Assembly: GCF_028688855.1 (NCBI RefSeq)
Contig: NZ_JAQTXI010000001.1
Span: forward strand, 142,001-206,000
DNA length: 64,000 bases
Reading direction: 5' to 3'
Source of the DNA: Neomegalonema sp.
GTDB taxonomy: Bacteria > Pseudomonadota > Alphaproteobacteria > Rhodobacterales > Rhodobacteraceae
Positions 61,699 through 64,000 of the stretch are shown here, piece after piece (the stretch's first letter is position 1; each line of letters starts with the position of its first letter). The translations under genes were made by a program, and so were the position numbers. The notes under the pieces were generated by a model. The model searched no databases. It worked only from the letters and a program-made list of their open reading frames with translations, and was not told where the DNA came from.

Positions 61699-62850
61699 AT
61701 GCTCAAAGGCTCATGTTTCGCCGCTCTTCTGGCTTTCGCGCCCTCGGCTGCTCTGGCCGACTCCGCCTTTCGGGCGGGCCTCGCGCAAATTCCCGCCGAG
61801 GCCTACGAGGAGGCGTCGTCTTTTCCCTTGCCGATCTATCTGGCCGATCCTCGGGCTCTGGCGGAGCTCTCCGGCGGAGACCTTGCGGCGCAGGGGATCC
61901 GGATGCGGGCGTTTTTCCCCATCGGCGCGGGCTTCTGGGAGGTCTGGCGTCAGACCGGCGCCGAGGCCTGGCGCGCAACCACGGGGACCGATCTGAAGGA
62001 TCTGACTTTCGTGGCGGTCATGGGTCAGCCGCCCGCCGTGGTTTCGGTTCTCGGCATGGAATCCCCGGAGGCCGTTCAGGGCGTTCTCGCCAGATTGGCG
62101 GAGAGGACGGAATTCGAACCCGTCGAAGGCCTGGAGGGCGCGCTGATCAACGGCGAGCCGATGAAACAGGATTTCGCGCGCCGCGACCCCGCCGACCCAT
62201 GGCGCGGGAGCCTCGGGCAGGCTGTGGCCGTCGGGGGGAAGGGCGCGGCTCTGATCCACGCGTCGGCGCCCGAGGCCATCCGCTTCCTGCGCGGCGTGGA
62301 GCGGAGCGCTCTGGAGACTCCGATTCTCGCGACGGCTCTGGCGGGCCTGGAATCCGTCGCGGGCGAGGGCGAGGCGCTTCAGGCCTCGCCCTTCACGCCG
62401 GTTCTGGGGCTGGAGTCGGGCTTCGACCCTGCCGAGATTCTCTTGCGGGCGCGGCCCGGCCAGGACATGGCGGCTCTGCGCGCCGAGATCGAAGCCCGCA
62501 TGGCGGAGACGACTCGGGGCGTCCCGCCCTATTTCGGCGGGCTCCTCGCCGACGCCCAGATTCAAGGGCGTCCGGCTCTGGTCGTCGCGCTGGCCTATCC
62601 CGATTGCGGGACCGCTCAGGCCGCCGCCGAAGCCTCCGCCGGGCTTTGGCGGGCCGAGCTTCCCGAACCCGCCGCCGAGGTCTCCGCCTCTCACGTCGAG
62701 GGCGTCGAGGGCGTCGAGGGGCTTTGCGCGGCGGTGATTCTGGGTCTGGGCGAGGCTCGGGAGGACCTGGCCAATCCTCTTGCTTCTGCGGCGCTTCAGC
62801 GGATCATGCGCGGGCAGGGCCTCCCGATGCTCCGCATCGGCGCCCCCTGA
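61699..62850 (+). CDS. Uncharacterised exported protein, 383 residues
   Basis: Not recognised. It has a clear Sec signal peptide (about residues 1-20, LKGSCFAALLAFAPSAALA) and a mature part with two similar halves of alternating strands and helices: FFPIGAGFWEVWRQTGAEAWRATTGTDLKDLTFVAVMG and VLARLAERTEFEPVEGLEG in the first, GQDMAALRAEIEARMAETTRG and YPDCGTAQAAAEASAGLWRAEL in the second. One Cys pair at most. It is periplasmic by prediction. It stands between holA and leuD on the same strand. Confidence 0.78.
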   Translation: MLKGSCFAALLAFAPSAALADSAFRAGLAQIPAEAYEEASSFPLPIYLADPRALAELSGGDLAAQGIRMRAFFPIGAGFWEVWRQTGAEAWRATTGTDLKDLTFVAVMGQPPAVVSVLGMESPEAVQGVLARLAERTEFEPVEGLEGALINGEPMKQDFARRDPADPWRGSLGQAVAVGGKGAALIHASAPEAIRFLRGVERSALETPILATALAGLESVAGEGEALQASPFTPVLGLESGFDPAEILLRARPGQDMAALRAEIEARMAETTRGVPPYFGGLLADAQIQGRPALVVALAYPDCGTAQAAAEASAGLWRAELPEPAAEVSASHVEGVEGVEGLCAAVILGLGEAREDLANPLASAALQRIMRGQGLPMLRIGAP

Positions 62851-62930
62851 GTTGAAAGCGGCGGGCGCAGGGTCTAAGTTCGGAGCCAAGCGCCCCCGCC
62901 TTCGATCCGCGGGGCGGAGGAGATTCAGCC

Positions 62931-63551
62931 ATGCAGAAATTCACCAGCCTCTCGGGAGTGGCCGCGCCCCTGCCCCTGATCAACATCGACACCGACATGA
63001 TCATCCCCAAGCAATATCTGAAGACGATCAAGCGCACGGGGCTCGGGACGGGGCTGTTCTCGGAGCTGCGCTATGACGAGCAGGGCGGCGAGAATCCGGA
63101 CTTCGTGCTGAACCGGCCCGCCTATCGTCAGGCGGAGATCCTCGTGACGGGGGACAACTTCGGCTGCGGCTCCAGCCGCGAGCATGCGCCCTGGGCCCTG
63201 CTGGATTTCGGGATCCGCTGCGTGATCGCGCCGAGCTTCGCCGACATCTTCTACAACAACTGCTTCAAGAACGGGATCCTGCCCATCGCCCTGCCTCAGG
63301 AGCAGATCGACCTGCTCATGGAGGACGCCGAGAAGGGCGCCAACGCCCGCATCACGGTGGATCTGGAGACTCAGACCATCGAGCGCCCCAACGGCGAGAA
63401 GATCGCCTTCGACGTGGACGCCTTCCGCCGTCATTGCCTGTTGAACGGGCTCGACGACATCGGCCTGACGCTCCAGCATGGCGCGGAGATCGACGCCTTC
63501 GAGGCGAAGATGCGCGGCGATCAGCCCTGGGTGTTGCAGAAGCGCGCCTGA
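62931..63551 (+). CDS. leuD: 3-isopropylmalate dehydratase small subunit
   Basis: Swivelling-domain subunit of isopropylmalate isomerase in leucine synthesis. The 206-residue product has the signature [79 protein letters not shown] and [14 protein letters not shown]. Length is normal. The large subunit leuC is not in the window. A terminator follows. Confidence 0.97.
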   Translation: MQKFTSLSGVAAPLPLINIDTDMIIPKQYLKTIKRTGLGTGLFSELRYDEQGGENPDFVLNRPAYRQAEILVTGDNFGCGSSREHAPWALLDFGIRCVIAPSFADIFYNNCFKNGILPIALPQEQIDLLMEDAEKGANARITVDLETQTIERPNGEKIAFDVDAFRRHCLLNGLDDIGLTLQHGAEIDAFEAKMRGDQPWVLQKRA

Positions 63552-63578
63552 GCATTCGGAGCGCGAGGAGAAATCCGC

Positions 63579-63607
63579 AAGGCCGGGGGAGGCTCCTCCG
63601 GCCTTTT
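63579..63607 (+). terminator. Rho-independent terminator after leuD
   Basis: Stem AAGGCCGG (63579-63586) and CCGGCCTT (63598-63605), loop of 11 bases, then TTTT. About 27 bases after the leuD stop. Confidence 0.8.
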
Positions 63608-63685
63608 CGCGCGTCCGGCGCCGAGGACGAGCGCTTCCGACCGCAGGGCGCAGGATCTGAGGAGCGTCGACGTCTGGGGAAAATC

Positions 63686-63762
63686 TGGTAGTGAGGGGGG
63701 GACTCGAACCCCCGACCTTCGGATTATGAGTCCGACGCTCTAACCAGCTGAGCTACCTCACC
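63686..63762 (-). tRNA. tRNA-Met (anticodon CAT), elongator type
   Basis: 77 nt with encoded CCA. On the minus strand: acceptor GGTGAGG pairing with CCTCACT (G1-U72 wobble), U8-A9, D-arm GCTC/GAGC with loop AGCTGGTTA, anticodon stem TCGGA/TCCGA with loop CTCATAA (anticodon CAT), and T-arm GGGGG/CCCCC with loop TTCGAGT. The U1-A72-like mispair and triple G-C pairs of an initiator tRNA are absent, so it is not initiator; a CAT-anticodon tRNA-Ile (lysidine) cannot be fully excluded. Confidence 0.92.
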
Positions 63763-63774
63763 AGATATCGGGCC

Positions 63775-63803
63775 TGATAACTTGGCGGACGGGGGCTTGT
63801 CAA
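63775..63803 (-). promoter_or_regulatory. Promoter of the tRNA-Met gene
   Basis: On the minus strand: -35 TTGACA (consensus) at 63798-63803, a 17-base spacer, and -10 TTATCA at 63775-63780, ending 12 bases before the mature tRNA 5' end. Confidence 0.65.
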
Positions 63804-63845
63804 TTCGTCATCGACGCCCCGTCGCGCCGAAATTCGCAGAAGCTT

Positions 63846-64000
63846 TCAATCTCCGTGCAGCTCCGCCCGCAGCCGCGGAAGACGCAGGGTCGCCCGAAGT
63901 CCGCCCAGCGGGCTTTCCCCAAGCTCCACCTCTCCGCCATGAGCCCGCGCCGCGTCCCGCGCGATGGCCAGACCCAGACCCACGCCGCCCCTCGCCCCGC
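63846..64000 (-). CDS. Sensor histidine kinase, C-terminal end (truncated by window edge)
   Basis: The last 51 codons of a kinase on the minus strand. The visible sequence GGVGLGLAIARDAARAHGGE is the G2 box region of the HATPase domain, followed by LGGLRATLRLPRL. The rest lies beyond the window, so the type of kinase (EnvZ-like is possible) cannot be determined. Confidence 0.88.
   Translation of the reverse strand, partial: GARGGVGLGLAIARDAARAHGGEVELGESPLGGLRATLRLPRLRAELHGD

Noticed and set aside
63686-63762. Initiator tRNA-fMet
   Set aside because: Position 1-72 is a G-U pair and the anticodon stem lacks the three G-C pairs of an initiator; it fits the elongator type.

Overview
The window is a G+C-rich (about 70% by eye) chromosomal segment from an alphaproteobacterium, most likely Rhodobacterales or a close relative. 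Evidence: the gene order ppsR-oriC-hemE-hemJ-rho-mnmE-mnmG-rsmG-parA-parB with secB, dnaQ, coaE, aroE and maf on the other side; a PopZ-type protein; a ChvI/ChvG two-component pair; a TimA/Tim44 protein; and an IalB-family protein. It is almost entirely core genome. I see no prophage, insertion sequence, CRISPR array or integron.

Layout. 1-7.3 kb: end of nadB, nadC, pcm, a TolC-type channel and a very long PopZ-like polar organiser. 7.3-11 kb: smr, mltA, a Tim44-domain gene and secB. 11-14.8 kb: a tightly overlapping leftward operon dnaQ-coaE-aroE-maf-ppsR. 14.8-15.4 kb: the likely replication origin, with DnaA boxes, an A/T-rich stretch and a dense, helically spaced array of GANTC sites. 15.4-24.2 kb: rightward hemE, hemJ, rho, mnmE, mnmG, rsmG, parA, parB, with three parS sites, two of them inside coding sequence. 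Genes on both sides point away from the origin, as expected for leading-strand transcription.

24.2-31.7 kb: a glutathione transferase with a zinc-ribbon-like tail, a cytochrome P450 coupled to helicase hrpB, ppx/gppA, rlmE and a small transporter. 31.8-36.1 kb: a leftward chvI-chvG-rapZ-HPr-cutA block lacking the hprK and EIIA-Man genes usually found there. 36.3-38.9 kb: a class II amidotransferase, ybjQ, a tandem hairpin repeat, a TfoX-N protein and tpiA. 39-44.6 kb: terC, a tripartite tricarboxylate transporter (tctCBA) and two c-type cytochromes. 44.7-48.9 kb: a 1046-residue membrane-anchored coiled-coil protein with duplicated helix-hairpin-helix-like ends, and recO.

48.9-53.2 kb: a LysR/SDR divergent pair, a small twin-TM protein, a cobalamin adenosyltransferase, an IalB protein and an unknown gene. 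53.5-57.2 kb: rph, an in-frame RdgB-RidA fusion, a HIBCH-like hydrolase and an SppA-type peptidase. 57.5-63.8 kb: leuS-lptE-holA, an unknown exported protein, leuD and a tRNA-Met. The window ends inside a histidine kinase.

The main theme is the origin and segregation system: oriC, ParA, ParB, parS and a PopZ-like anchor lie within about 20 kb. The features most worth follow-up are the GANTC array in oriC, the expanded PopZ linker with helical repeats, the RdgB-RidA fusion, the reduced PTS cluster and the coiled-coil protein.
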